This document shows positions 19,301 to 27,051 of a DNA stretch of 64,000 nt, one piece after another. The DNA is from Streptomyces sp. WMMB303 (GTDB taxonomy: Bacteria > Actinomycetota > Actinomycetes > Streptomycetales > Streptomycetaceae). The position numbers and the translations under genes were made by a program. The stretch is from assembly GCF_029351045.1 (NCBI RefSeq), contig NZ_JARKIN010000001.1:3460501-3524500 (forward strand), given 5' to 3'. Below the pieces are notes generated by a model. The model searched no databases and was not told where the DNA came from. It saw only the letters and a list, made by a program, of their open reading frames with translations. How positions within the stretch are numbered: position 1 is the stretch's first letter; each line of letters starts with the position of its first letter.

Positions 19301-20955
19301 GCGGAGCGAGGCCGAGCCCGGGCAGGGGTACGGGTACGCGGATACCAGCCGGCGTCCCGCAGTTCGCGCAGCGCGTCGCTCACCGCCTCCTGCGCCTGGT
19401 GCAGGTCCTCCTCGGTGTGCGCGGTGGACAGGTAGCAGCTGCGCCACTCCCAGATGTAGATGCCGCGCAGCAGCAGATGCGGGTACAGCAGATCCATGTC
19501 GGCGCGCTGCCGGAAGCGGAACATCGACCCGAAGTTGACCGCCTGGAGGGGGAACTCGTCACGTTCGAGCGTGGCGTTGAGGCCCAGCGTGAACCGGTCG
19601 GTGCGCTGGTTCAGCTCCTCCTGCAGCCCGGGGCCGGCTTCCTTGAGATGGCCGAGCACGGCGTGGGCGGCCACCATCGACAGCGGGTGCTGCATGTACG
19701 TTCCGCCGAAGAAGGTGGTCTCGCGCTGCGGCCGGCTGTCGTCCCCGTACTGCCAGAAACCGCCGTCGACCCCGTCCATGATGTCGGCCCGGCCGGCTAT
19801 CGCGCCGATCGGGAAGCCGGAGCCGAGAGCCTTTCCGTAGGTGGCCAGATCGGGTTCGACACCGAAGTGGTGCTGCGCGCCGCGCGGGTGCGGGCGCAGC
19901 CCGGTGAGCATCTCGTCGAACAGGAGCACGATCCCGTGTCTGCGGGTGATCTCGCGCAGCGTGCGCAGGAACGCCGTCGGACGCAACCCGGGGTTGCGGC
20001 ACTGCACGGGCTCGACGAGCACGGCCGCGAGGCTGTCGCCGAGCTGGTCGATGGTCTCCAGCGCCTGCCGGCTGCCGTACTCCAGCACCGTCAGCTCCTG
20101 GACGGCGCTGTCCGGAATCCCCTTGGAGACGGGAACGGCGGCGCCCTCGGGGCCTCCCGGACGGCCGAGCACGCTGTCGACGTGGCCGTGGTACGAGCCT
20201 CGGAACATGACAACGCGGCTGCGTCCCGTCGCGGCACGTGCGAGCCGGACCGCTGCCGAATTGGCCTCGGTGCCGGTGGTGGCGAACGCCACCCGCTCCG
20301 CCCCCGTCAGCTCGGCGAGCAGCTCGGCGACCTCGCCGGTGAGGGCCTCCCGCGGGCCCAGCCGCAGCCCGTGCGCGAGGTGCCGCCGTACGGCCTCCCG
20401 AACCGGCTCCGGTTCGTGGCCGAGCAACAGGGCACCGAAACCCATGGTCAGATCGATGTACGGGTTGCCGTCGACATCCACCATCCGGGAGCCACGCGCC
20501 TCGCGGGCGGCCAGCGGATACAGCAGGTCCTTCGTGGCGCTGCGGAATCCGACGACCGCACGGCTGTCGGCCAGCACCCGGCGGTGCCGCTGGGCCAACG
20601 CCCTGGAGCCGGGCGTGCGCGCGTTCAGCCTGCGCACCAGGTCACGGGTGTGCGCGCGCTGTCGCTCGTCCGCCGCCGCGCCACTCATTCCGGAGCCGGC
20701 GTCGATGCGGACGTGCGGACCGTGCTGCGCGGCGCCCGGGGCCGGGCTGCGGGCGCCGGCGGGTTCGCCGCGGTCCTCAGCGGGCACATCGGCGCGGCGG
20801 GCGCGGTGCGCGGCGGCCAGCCGCTCGCTCAGCTCGGCCGAGAGCTTCGCCACCCGGTCCACCGCGCCGGCCGGCTCTCCGGTCTCCCCGGCTCCCCCGG
20901 ACTTCCCGGCCTCCCCGGTCTCCTCCCGGCCTGCCCGGGTGCCGATGGCGCTCAT
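13357..20955 (-). CDS. NRPS with fused aminotransferase and luciferase-like monooxygenase (AMT-MOX-C-A-PCP-C)
   Basis: The protein has 2,532 residues. Domain order is as follows. A possible docking helix lies at about 35-55. A class III (glutamate-semialdehyde-type) PLP aminotransferase spans about 105-540, with lysine in YGKALGSG (about 373). A luciferase-like flavin monooxygenase of the secondary-metabolite type spans 568-940. A condensation domain with intact HHLVTDG lies at 960-1425. The adenylation domain spans about 1475-1960 (YTSGSTGRPKG, NIYGPTE, YRTGD, final PNGK). A PCP with GGHSIS has Ser at about 2015. A second condensation domain reads HHSSVDA (about 2200). There is no thioesterase. 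AMT-MOX pairs in microginin- and puwainaphycin-type systems make alpha-hydroxy-beta-amino acyl units, so the same is inferred here. ATG 20955 overlaps the PKS stop (ATGA). Codon 1382 is TTA. No MbtH gene is nearby. Confidence 0.93.
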   Translation of the reverse strand: MSAIGTRAGREETGEAGKSGGAGETGEPAGAVDRVAKLSAELSERLAAAHRARRADVPAEDRGEPAGARSPAPGAAQHGPHVRIDAGSGMSGAAADERQRAHTRDLVRRLNARTPGSRALAQRHRRVLADSRAVVGFRSATKDLLYPLAAREARGSRMVDVDGNPYIDLTMGFGALLLGHEPEPVREAVRRHLAHGLRLGPREALTGEVAELLAELTGAERVAFATTGTEANSAAVRLARAATGRSRVVMFRGSYHGHVDSVLGRPGGPEGAAVPVSKGIPDSAVQELTVLEYGSRQALETIDQLGDSLAAVLVEPVQCRNPGLRPTAFLRTLREITRRHGIVLLFDEMLTGLRPHPRGAQHHFGVEPDLATYGKALGSGFPIGAIAGRADIMDGVDGGFWQYGDDSRPQRETTFFGGTYMQHPLSMVAAHAVLGHLKEAGPGLQEELNQRTDRFTLGLNATLERDEFPLQAVNFGSMFRFRQRADMDLLYPHLLLRGIYIWEWRSCYLSTAHTEEDLHQAQEAVSDALRELRDAGWYPRTRTPARARPRSAPESPAQAPMPPGERPAPDFSISFFGDYPEQPRTSPSKGSGSAGTGTGDEATGGAPGTGDGPYALVLDTARFADRHGFHGVWLPERHFHTFGGIFPNPSVLAAALSRETSRIRLNAGSVVLPLHDPLRVAEEWSVVDNLSGGRVGLGCAVGWHAQDFVLAPDRFPGRRDVTFEHLADLRRLWQGGTVRRPTGEGAPVEVRVQPRPVQKLPPLSLATTGRRESYEQAARHGLGLLTNLMHQDVGQLAENIRHYRTTRAACGLDPDTGRVTVLLHTYLADDHATARAEALEPMCRYLRASLTMRAAATAAGHRPQDVADADEKDLDLLFRRAYDRYCDGRALIGSPESTAPLVDELRRAGVDEIASLVDFGMPADRMRAGLEVLDSLRARFHDEPAAGPAARPAGAPVSGPATPEQRRLWTAAHLAPPGTYNEIQAVRLRGPLDERALRTALDGLVARHPALRTVFSEEPGVPEGPGCPDESAADARTGEPPGPDPSDPDGGAGTGGTGTLWQTVLPADTAVPVALHVSDAAAEDAGAAIRRVLREESERPYDTARGPLFTPRLLRLGARDHVLVLAMHHLVTDGHSARLIGADLQELYRAAHEGRAPLFRRPAGSPLEHTGTARAPRDVEWWRTHLGEDPRPPQVPTDRPRQQTVGRGDAVSVHVDADELAGLQEWSGQQGVTLFATLLTGWRIVLRGLCGQDDFVLGCTFGRRRPADLDTVGFHAGLLPLRGRLTDDQRPADAVRATRDTLLAAARHQFTDLDDLPALRTARAATAAAARPLATVSADLDTDHLAGLDLPGLETEPLAEGTLSAPLELALMAVRTPTGLRLRVRYDADLYEADTVRRMLRRLRAVLRALRGPAACVAELPVAAPEDEAEEDGWCDGGPALPHEPALTAPRPPATDAPLVYAADGTADPGGGHGPDDRAWSGNRVSAAAAALTGRLRDAGVRRGATVALALPRGPQFAAAALGVLDAGACCLPLDLSQPAARLTAVLDDAAPAAVVTREDDPLHPAVHGHPALLRMAAEEGGKRDEAGEVGTRAERSATVGSDPAFLLYTSGSTGRPKGVVLEHRNLAATLATYRDGLAIGPEDRLSWYSGTGFDATALELWPALATGAQLHVVPERLRLDPPELTRWLVERRITVTFVPTPIAEELLAQDWPAHTALRSLVTGGEQLRRRPRPGLPFSLVNIYGPTEAAVFCSWGEVTCEGRTRFGLPSLGRPSPGMRLELRDPAGRPVPAGAVGELHIGGPQVARGYPRDAPATEERFRTDPTGRRWYRTGDLARRRPDGRAHYVGRADDQTQINGVRVEPAEVEAAVRTLDGVRDARVLPEFPGVPGTAAPSDAPDGGRQLLHCHVVPETAEAAAPGAVRGWRRALGELLPGPMVPERWTVVAELPLTPNGKWDRGRTSEAAGARPAADSGHQDAPEDHAETLAALRACWQQVLGVDDETAEQLSDDDSFFAVGGHSISAIRLLNRVRERFGAACTMAEFFAEPTPAALAGRLATRRPRRRAPATMEQMSILRAHTAAPRPEVWNVPTRLTMTGRLDVGALEQAVGRLLARHHALRCRFVRDDGGRWWQEVHEAPAHAPVALPVRDLGGLPGPERETRAEELCRQLAATPFDPSRSVRPVTRLLRLGSDRWMLMLVLHHSSVDAWSLSLLLDELATLYTAAVHGVPAGLPAPGSQSTDYGDLQHRLRDPHEEADRRERWSHYLSGAPFRLELPADRPRPEQPSGRGGTVRLRIPEHTRSAAERLGRSLRTTAFPVASAALAVLLARLSGERDILLNIPYAHRECAAHESMVTCTAMAASVRIRLDEAATFEDLVRHSSARTHEAIGMLRPMFEVLDHIRASGVPDVPERLPIGFAFNNSLDTGVSLPGLETQVDDVAAPAARCDLTFGLTPAPAPPDEQPGGSGYWAFLEYATDRWDPDTARALLASYADALEEACARPTAPLDSLLRARPTGPGGTAAEGTADAGSRP

Positions 20956-23900
20956 CGGGTGACCGCCCCGCGCCCGTCGGTGAGCAGCGCCACCGCGTCG
21001 GCGAGCTGGGTCAGCATCCGCTGCTGCGTCTCGGCCAGCACTCCGACCTGCCGGGCGAGTTCGTCCAGCTCCGCGCGGGTGACCGGTTCCTGCCGGTCCG
21101 GGCCCGGACCCGGGCGCGGTTCCTGGCGCGGTTCCTGGCACGGTTCCTGGTGGGGTTCCTGGTGGGGCGTGCCGCCGGACTCCCGGCGGGGCTCCCGGGC
21201 GAGTTCCGGCCCGGGTCTCGCGAGCGAGCGCTCTGCGATCATCTCCGCGGCGAGGCGCGGGGTCCCCGCGTCGTCCAGCAGCTCCGTCAGGTCGAGCTCG
21301 ACGCCGAACTCCCCCTCCAACTGCCGCACCAGACCGATCAGCTGGAGCGAGTCGGCGCCCAGCGCCACGAAGCCGCGGTCCGGGTCGAGTTGTTCCGGAG
21401 AGTGGTCCAGGTGGTCCGCGGTCAGCTTGGTGACGCGGTCGAGTATGGCGTGGTCCGTCAACGTATCCTCCGTGCGGTTGTGGGGACGTGCTGCTGACGT
21501 GCCGGTGCGGGGTCTCGCTTCCGTACGGGGCAGGGGCGGCGGCCCCTTCCAGTGGCGGGTGCGCTGGAAGGGGTAGCCGGGCAGCGGAACGCGGCCGCCC
21601 TGGTGGCCGTCCAGCAGCGCGTCCCAGTCGAGTTCCGCCCCCGCCAGGTAGAGCGTGCCGACGGCATGCCAGAAGCCCGCCGGCGCCTCGCCCGGCCCCG
21701 GAGCGCGATCGGCGGGCCCGGCCGCGCGGCAGGGGTCGGCAGGCTCGGCGGACGGTGCCGGGCCCAGCACGACGACAGCGTCGGCCCCCGGGACGCTCCG
21801 GGGAGCCGGCGCCGCCATGCCGGACTCCGGCAGCGGCATCGCGGGACGGTCCCGGCCCTCCATGAGCATCCGCAGCGCTTCCCGGGGCGCCCGCGCGCCC
21901 GACGTACAGGACGCCGCCCAGCGTCCGGCGCCGTGCCCGGTCACCCGGCACGGCCGGATGCCGACCCGCTCCCAGAGGGCGTGCTGCGCGGTCTGCAGGA
22001 CGAACAGGGCGGGTTCGGCGAGGGCGCGGCGGCGGTCCGCGGGCGCTTCGGCGGCCAGCAGCAGGGCGGCGAGGCCCGGGTACGGGCGGGTGAGCGCGTC
22101 CACGGTCTCCCGCACCACGGGGAAGCGTTCATACAGGCCGCGGGCCACGCCGGCCGGGAGCCCGGCGTGCTCGTCGGCGCGCGCACCGGCGCGTCCTCGG
22201 TCGAACACGAACGCGGTGCGGAATCCGGGCCCTTCGGTCGGCCGCGCGCGGGCCCGCCGGTCCTCGCGGTGCCCGTGGTGCTCGTGGGCGAGCCAGTCGT
22301 CGAGCTGCGCCACCAGCGCCGCCGGGGACGGCGGTGCTCCGGGCCCGGCGGTGAGGATGAGGCGGTGTGCGAAGTGCCGGCGGCCCAGCGCGAGCGTGGT
22401 GACCAGGTCCTCCCACGGTGGCGCGTGCCCGGCGGACAGCCGGTCGCGCAGCGCCCGTGCCGCATCCGCCAGGGCGGGCCCGGTCCGCGCGGACAGCGGC
22501 AGCAGCGGGACGGCGGCGGGGTCGCCGCTTGCGGGGAGGCCGCTCGCGGGGACGCTGCGTGTGTGGGCGTCGCTCGTCGGGGTGTGGCCGCCCCGCCCGC
22601 GGGACGCGTGGGTGCGTCTTCGCGGCGGCGGCTCCTGGAGGATCAGATGCGCGTTGGTGCCTCCCATGCCGATGGAGTGCACGCCTGCCCGCCGGGGGCC
22701 GTCGTCCACGGGCCAGGGCAGGGGGGAGCGGGGCAGCAGGAACGGGCTGTCGGCCAGTGCACCGAGGGCGGGGTTGGGGCGCTGGTGGTTGACGAGCGGC
22801 GGGACCGTGCCGTGCCGCAGCGCCAGGGTGGCCCGGACCAGCCCGGCCAGTCCGGCACAGCTGTCGAGATGGCCGACAGCCGGTTTCGCGGAGCCGAGCG
22901 CGCAGTGGCCGCGGGCCCGGGAGTGGGCACGGAACGCCTCGCTGAGCGCGGCGAACTCCAGGGGGTCCCCCTTGAGCGTGCCGGTCCCGTGCGACTCCAG
23001 GTAGCCGATCGTCTCCGGGCGCACTCCGGCGCGCTCCAGCGCCAGCAGAACCGCGTCGCGCTGACCGGAGACGCTGGGGGCGGCGAAGCTGCGTTTGTCG
23101 GCGCCGTCGTTGGTGACGGCGGAGCCCAGGATCACGGTGTGCACGGTGTCGCCGTCGGCCAGCGCGCGCTCCAGCGGCTTCAGCAGCACCGCCACGGTGC
23201 CGCTGCCGCCGATGGTGCCGTCCGCGTCGGCGTCGAACGGCCGCACGGCGCCGGTCGGCGAGAGGGTGGAACCGCGCATGTGCCGGTGCCCGGTGGCCTG
23301 CGGCAGATGGAGCGCGGCCGAGCCGGCGAGCATCATTCCCGCCTCCCCCGCACGCAGTGCCTGGCAGGCGAGATGCACGGAGACGAGCGAGCCCGAGCAG
23401 GCCGTCGCCAGCCCCGCGGTGGGACCGGTCAGCCCGAGCCGGAAGGCCACCCGGGCCGCTGCGAAGTCCGGGTAGTTGCCCACCTGCAGGCTCTTGAGGG
23501 CCACCCAGTCCGCGCCCTCCCGCTCCGCGGCCAGATTGTGGTCCAGGTAGGAGTGCAGGGAGTGGAGGCGGTATCCGGTGGTGGCGTAGACGCCGATACG
23601 TTCCGCCGTGCGTGCGGGGTCGCCGTAGCCCGCGTCCTCCAGAGCGTGGTGGCAGCACTCCAGCAGCAGCCGCTGCTGCGGGTCGGTGACGGCGGCCTCC
23701 TTCGCGCTCATGCCGAAGAACGCGGCGTCGAAGTCCTCGATGCCGGTCAGCGGCGCCCCCGCGGCGACGAAGTCCGCCGCCGCCCGCACCCGTTCGGGCA
23801 GGCCGGCGGCGCTCAGCTCCGTGTCGGTGAACCGCCGCACGTGGCTGACGCCCTCGTACATGTCGCGCCACAGCTGTGCTCCGCCGTCAGCTCCGGGGAG

Positions 23901-24023
23901 CCGGAACGCCGCCCCGATCACCGCTATCGGCGTCCGGTCCGCCGGGGTCCTCGCCGCGGTTGGCGCCGCCTGTGCCGGCTGTGCCGTTCGTGCCGTCCAT
24001 GCTGTCCGGGGTGTGGCTGCCAC
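20952..24023 (-). CDS. Single-module type I PKS: KS, decayed AT, ACP
   Basis: The protein is about 1,023 residues long. The ketosynthase (about 30-470) keeps its catalytic set: Cys in TACSGS (about 208), EAHGTGT-like ESHGTGT and KPAVGHLDS. The acyltransferase is a remnant: the family GQG motif is gone, GHSxG has become GHGAG (about 695), and the domain is much shortened, although the post-AT linker ending LPGYPFQRTRHW survives. An ACP with GADSL (Ser about 891) follows. Next come a QEPH/QEPR repeat and a C-terminal coiled-coil-like helix likely to dock onto the NRPS. There are no KR, DH or ER domains, so a beta-ketoacyl-ACP is expected. I prefer GTG 24023 (GGAGAAGGGA ahead). The frame is open to 24161 and the start overlaps the MFS gene by 137 bases. 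Confidence 0.9.
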   Translation of the reverse strand: MAATPRTAWTARTAQPAQAAPTAARTPADRTPIAVIGAAFRLPGADGGAQLWRDMYEGVSHVRRFTDTELSAAGLPERVRAAADFVAAGAPLTGIEDFDAAFFGMSAKEAAVTDPQQRLLLECCHHALEDAGYGDPARTAERIGVYATTGYRLHSLHSYLDHNLAAEREGADWVALKSLQVGNYPDFAAARVAFRLGLTGPTAGLATACSGSLVSVHLACQALRAGEAGMMLAGSAALHLPQATGHRHMRGSTLSPTGAVRPFDADADGTIGGSGTVAVLLKPLERALADGDTVHTVILGSAVTNDGADKRSFAAPSVSGQRDAVLLALERAGVRPETIGYLESHGTGTLKGDPLEFAALSEAFRAHSRARGHCALGSAKPAVGHLDSCAGLAGLVRATLALRHGTVPPLVNHQRPNPALGALADSPFLLPRSPLPWPVDDGPRRAGVHSIGMGGTNAHLILQEPPPRRRTHASRGRGGHTPTSDAHTRSVPASGLPASGDPAAVPLLPLSARTGPALADAARALRDRLSAGHAPPWEDLVTTLALGRRHFAHRLILTAGPGAPPSPAALVAQLDDWLAHEHHGHREDRRARARPTEGPGFRTAFVFDRGRAGARADEHAGLPAGVARGLYERFPVVRETVDALTRPYPGLAALLLAAEAPADRRRALAEPALFVLQTAQHALWERVGIRPCRVTGHGAGRWAASCTSGARAPREALRMLMEGRDRPAMPLPESGMAAPAPRSVPGADAVVVLGPAPSAEPADPCRAAGPADRAPGPGEAPAGFWHAVGTLYLAGAELDWDALLDGHQGGRVPLPGYPFQRTRHWKGPPPLPRTEARPRTGTSAARPHNRTEDTLTDHAILDRVTKLTADHLDHSPEQLDPDRGFVALGADSLQLIGLVRQLEGEFGVELDLTELLDDAGTPRLAAEMIAERSLARPGPELAREPRRESGGTPHQEPHQEPCQEPRQEPRPGPGPDRQEPVTRAELDELARQVGVLAETQQRMLTQLADAVALLTDGRGAVTR
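21117..21164. repeat. Tandem 12-base repeat inside the PKS gene
   Basis: Four near-identical 12-base units (consensus CGGTTCCTGGYG on the plus strand) encode a QEPx repeat in the linker between the ACP and the C-terminal docking helix. In-frame repeat expansion or contraction would only change linker length. Confidence 0.8.
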
Positions 24024-25515
24024 TTCTCGTTCCCTTCTCCGCCTGATCCCGGCGGGTCGTCGAGGAATCGGTGGAACGGGAACCGCGTGGGGAACCGGAA
24101 GCCTGGGAAGGTGAGGAGCGCCCAAGGCGCGGCCCGAGAGCGAGCAGGGTGAGGAAGACACCGGCGACGGCCACGGCGGCCCCGTGCGACCAGGCGACCA
24201 CGGTCAGCGGCGCGAACGCCTCCAGCAGCGCCGACACCCCGACCATGCCCACCCCGAACCCGAAGTTCTCCGCTGCCGCCGACAGGCCGAAGACCGGGGT
24301 CCGGACGTCGGCGGGGAGCGTCTGGAGATGCGAGACGTAGGACACTTCCGTCAGGCCGTCCGCGGCTCCGGCCACCAGTGCGATCGGCACCACGGCGGCG
24401 AGCGGAAAGCCGGCGAAGGCGAGGATGAAGGAGACCGACATCACGACCGTGCCGACGCCGAAACCCCGCGCTCCGGCCTGCTTGCCGGTGCGACGCCCAT
24501 ACCACCGGATGAGCTGCTGCATCAGCACGTTGCCGACCCCCCAGCAGAGCCAGAAGCGGCTGACGAAGGCCGCCGGGTCGGCGGGGTCGGCGGCGGTGGA
24601 GTAGACGGGCAGGGCCACGTTGTGCGAGGAGGAGCCCAGCGCGTCGACGCTGCGCAGGCCGACCATCAGCAGCAGCACTGGCGTGCCGGTGAGCGCCGCC
24701 ACCGACGCGGCGCTCCGCATCCGCCCCCGCGTCCGGCCCCGCAGCCTGTGCTGGCCCTCGGAAACGGTGTCCTGTCCGCCTCCGTCCGTCCCCTCCCCGT
24801 CGTCCGCCCCCTTCCCGCCGTCCGGGTCGGCCTTCCCGCCGTCCGCCTCCGGCAGCGCGGCCGGAGCGGAGGGCAGCAGGGCGATGGTGGCGGCGCAGCA
24901 CAGAAAGGTGGCCATGTCGATGAGGAAGGCGGCGGTGTAGCCGAGCAGCGGTACCACCACACCGGCGGAGGCGAAGCCGACGACCATGGCGCCGGAGCGC
25001 GCGGTCGCCATCCAGGAGTTGGCCCAGGCCCGCCGCCGCCGGCCCACCAGTTCGGGAACGGCACCGCGCAGCGCGACGAGGAAGTGCGTGCCCCCGGCTC
25101 CCACGACGGCGGCGGACACGAACAGGGCCACGGCGCGGATCCCGTCCGGCGCCAGCACGAGGGCCAGCAGCGCAGCGGCCTGCAGCAAGTTGGCCCACAG
25201 CATCACCGAGCGGGCCCCGAACCGGGCGGCGGCCGGGCCGCACGCCGGTCCTGCCAGGAAGCCGGAGATCAGCCGCACCGCCATGAACAGCCCGGTGGAC
25301 AGCGCGCTGCCCGTCGTCGTGTAGACGAACAGGTTCAGCGCGACCATGTTCAGGAAGCTGCCGTACTGCGAGACGGCGAAGCCCGCGATGACCAGTCGGA
25401 AGCGGGCATCCGACACGGCACCGGCGGCTGCCGCACCGGATGGCTGGTCGCTCGTACCGGCGCCCGGCACGTCCGTCCCGCCGTCCGCGTCGTCGTCGGT
25501 CCCGCCGTGCGTCAT
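23887..25515 (-). CDS. MFS transporter
   Basis: This 542-residue major facilitator permease is a probable exporter of the cluster product or a self-resistance pump. About 30 polar N-terminal residues precede the first helix (RLVIAGFAVSQYGSF). About ten to twelve hydrophobic segments follow, split by a long cytoplasmic loop rich in Asp/Gly/Lys (about residues 195-255). A polar tail of about 75 residues forms the C-terminus, part of which overlaps the PKS start. ATG 25515 overlaps the stop of the upstream ATP-grasp gene (ATGA). The helix pattern resembles the MFS_3/enterobactin-exporter type. The substrate is not visible. Confidence 0.88.
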   Translation of the reverse strand: MTHGGTDDDADGGTDVPGAGTSDQPSGAAAAGAVSDARFRLVIAGFAVSQYGSFLNMVALNLFVYTTTGSALSTGLFMAVRLISGFLAGPACGPAAARFGARSVMLWANLLQAAALLALVLAPDGIRAVALFVSAAVVGAGGTHFLVALRGAVPELVGRRRRAWANSWMATARSGAMVVGFASAGVVVPLLGYTAAFLIDMATFLCCAATIALLPSAPAALPEADGGKADPDGGKGADDGEGTDGGGQDTVSEGQHRLRGRTRGRMRSAASVAALTGTPVLLLMVGLRSVDALGSSSHNVALPVYSTAADPADPAAFVSRFWLCWGVGNVLMQQLIRWYGRRTGKQAGARGFGVGTVVMSVSFILAFAGFPLAAVVPIALVAGAADGLTEVSYVSHLQTLPADVRTPVFGLSAAAENFGFGVGMVGVSALLEAFAPLTVVAWSHGAAVAVAGVFLTLLALGPRLGRSSPSQASGSPRGSRSTDSSTTRRDQAEKGTRSGSHTPDSMDGTNGTAGTGGANRGEDPGGPDADSGDRGGVPAPRS

Positions 25516-26840
25516 CGCGCCACGAGGAACGGACCGGAGGTCCGGCAGTCGGGGCTGGCACCCATGCCGACCACCGCTCCGGCGCCATGGGGCAGGGCGC
25601 GGATATGGGAGCCGGCGTAGCCGTCGGGGGTGAGGAAGACGTCCCAGACGGCCATCCAGTCCTCCGTCCGGCCGCTCTCCGGGTCCAGCACCGGTTCGGC
25701 GCGGGGGGCTATCCGTTCCTGGACGACGAACCCGGCGTCCGCGCAGTCCGCCAGGACGCGCGCCCACTCCCGGTCGGCGAGCTGCCAGCCGACGTGGATT
25801 CCGGCGCCCGCGAAGTCCGCCCGTGGTTTGACGATCAGCCGTTCCCGGTGCTCGCGGCAGTGGGGAACCAGGTCCCGGGTGAGTTCCCGGGTCCAGGGCA
25901 GTACCCGGTCGACCAGTTCTCTCTCCTGCCGGGAAAAGGTCTGCCGGCCGCGTGCCCCGGACAGTAGCGCCAGGCAGCCCTTGTTGGCGTACAGGGAGCT
26001 CTGGAAGGTGGTGAACAGCACCACTCTGCCCTCCTCGTGGGCGCGCAGCACCGGCTCGACGGCTTCCGCACCGCCGGGCGCGCGGGCGATCTGCGCGGTG
26101 GAGAAGTAGCGCAGCACCACGTCCACCGGGGTGCCGTCGAGCACCAGCCTGCCGTCCTTCTCCTTCAGCTCGCCCACCTCGCAGATCCGCAGGTCGACGC
26201 CGAGGTGGCGCATCATCTCCTGGAAGGAGCGCACCAGATGGAGATAGGTGCCCAGTGCGCCGTCCGCCTCGGTGAACGCGACGACGGGCTCGGCGCCGCC
26301 GGTCAGCGGTTCGGCGGCGGTGCGCAGCGTGGCGGCGATGCGTTCCCCGGTGTGCACGTAGCTGAGCCGGTGCTCCCGTGCGAACTCTTCGAACGCGGGG
26401 ACCCCCAGCAGACAGCGCTGGATCTCCGCCCGGTCGGCACCCCCGAGTTCGCTGCCGACGTTGAACTCCAGCAGCCGGAAGGAGGTGCCGTCGTGGTAGA
26501 GGTCCGCCCGCCCGTACGGGGTGGGGTCGCCGTGGGCGAAGCGCCGCATCAGCCGTGCCTGTGGGCCCGGGATGCCGAGTGCCTCGCAGTAGGCGCCCAG
26601 GTCGCCGCCGAAGAGCCGGTCGGGCAGACTGACCAGCAGTTGGAAGAACGCGTGGACGTCGGCGGCGAAGCCGCGCATCTCCTGCTCGTCGATGAAGAAC
26701 GCCCGCGGCAGCAGGCGGTGTCCGCACGAGGCGTCGAACAGCGGCGGGAAATCCGCCCGCGCCTGGTCCATGCTGTGCAGCAGCGCGGTGTCGCCGGCGC
26801 GGCAGGCGGCGTTGTAGCTGCGGGTCACGGAGTCGGTCAT
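25512..26840 (-). CDS. Circularly permuted-type ATP-grasp ligase (glutathionylspermidine-synthase-like)
   Basis: This is a 442-residue putative carboxylate-amine/thiol ligase. The N-terminal 200 residues resemble the pre-ATP-grasp half of glutathionylspermidine-synthase-like proteins (RADLYHDGTSFRLLEFNVGS). The ATP-binding half contains NKGCLALL, the LIVKPRADFAGAGIHVG nucleotide/metal segment and a late FVVQERI strand. It is a different subfamily from the two ATP-grasp genes upstream. AGGGAG lies 5-6 bases before ATG 26840. A 211-base gap separates it from the second MFS gene. The likely role is an ATP-dependent amide bond in assembly or tailoring; the substrates are unknown. Confidence 0.75.
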   Translation of the reverse strand: MTDSVTRSYNAACRAGDTALLHSMDQARADFPPLFDASCGHRLLPRAFFIDEQEMRGFAADVHAFFQLLVSLPDRLFGGDLGAYCEALGIPGPQARLMRRFAHGDPTPYGRADLYHDGTSFRLLEFNVGSELGGADRAEIQRCLLGVPAFEEFAREHRLSYVHTGERIAATLRTAAEPLTGGAEPVVAFTEADGALGTYLHLVRSFQEMMRHLGVDLRICEVGELKEKDGRLVLDGTPVDVVLRYFSTAQIARAPGGAEAVEPVLRAHEEGRVVLFTTFQSSLYANKGCLALLSGARGRQTFSRQERELVDRVLPWTRELTRDLVPHCREHRERLIVKPRADFAGAGIHVGWQLADREWARVLADCADAGFVVQERIAPRAEPVLDPESGRTEDWMAVWDVFLTPDGYAGSHIRALPHGAGAVVGMGASPDCRTSGPFLVAR

Positions 26841-27051
26841 GGCTCTCCCTGAACGGTGGGGTTCCGGACACGCCGGTCGGCGTGTCCGGCGCACACTGCG
26901 TGCCCCGCCCCGGGGCTGCGTCCGGAACGGGAGGCGGGAACTGCGCGACGGGCAGGCACCCTCGCGGCACCCGCTGCGCGGCACCGGGCGGCCCCTCCTC
27001 CGTCCGGCAGGTGGCCCGCGCGGGGCGCAAACGGAGGCAGCGGCCGCGCCC

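Noticed and set aside
16924..21576. 1,550-codon plus-strand frame over the NRPS/PKS genes.
   Set aside because: Antisense shadow: no conserved motifs, Gly/Ala/Arg/Val bias, and it contradicts clearly recognisable domains on the other strand.
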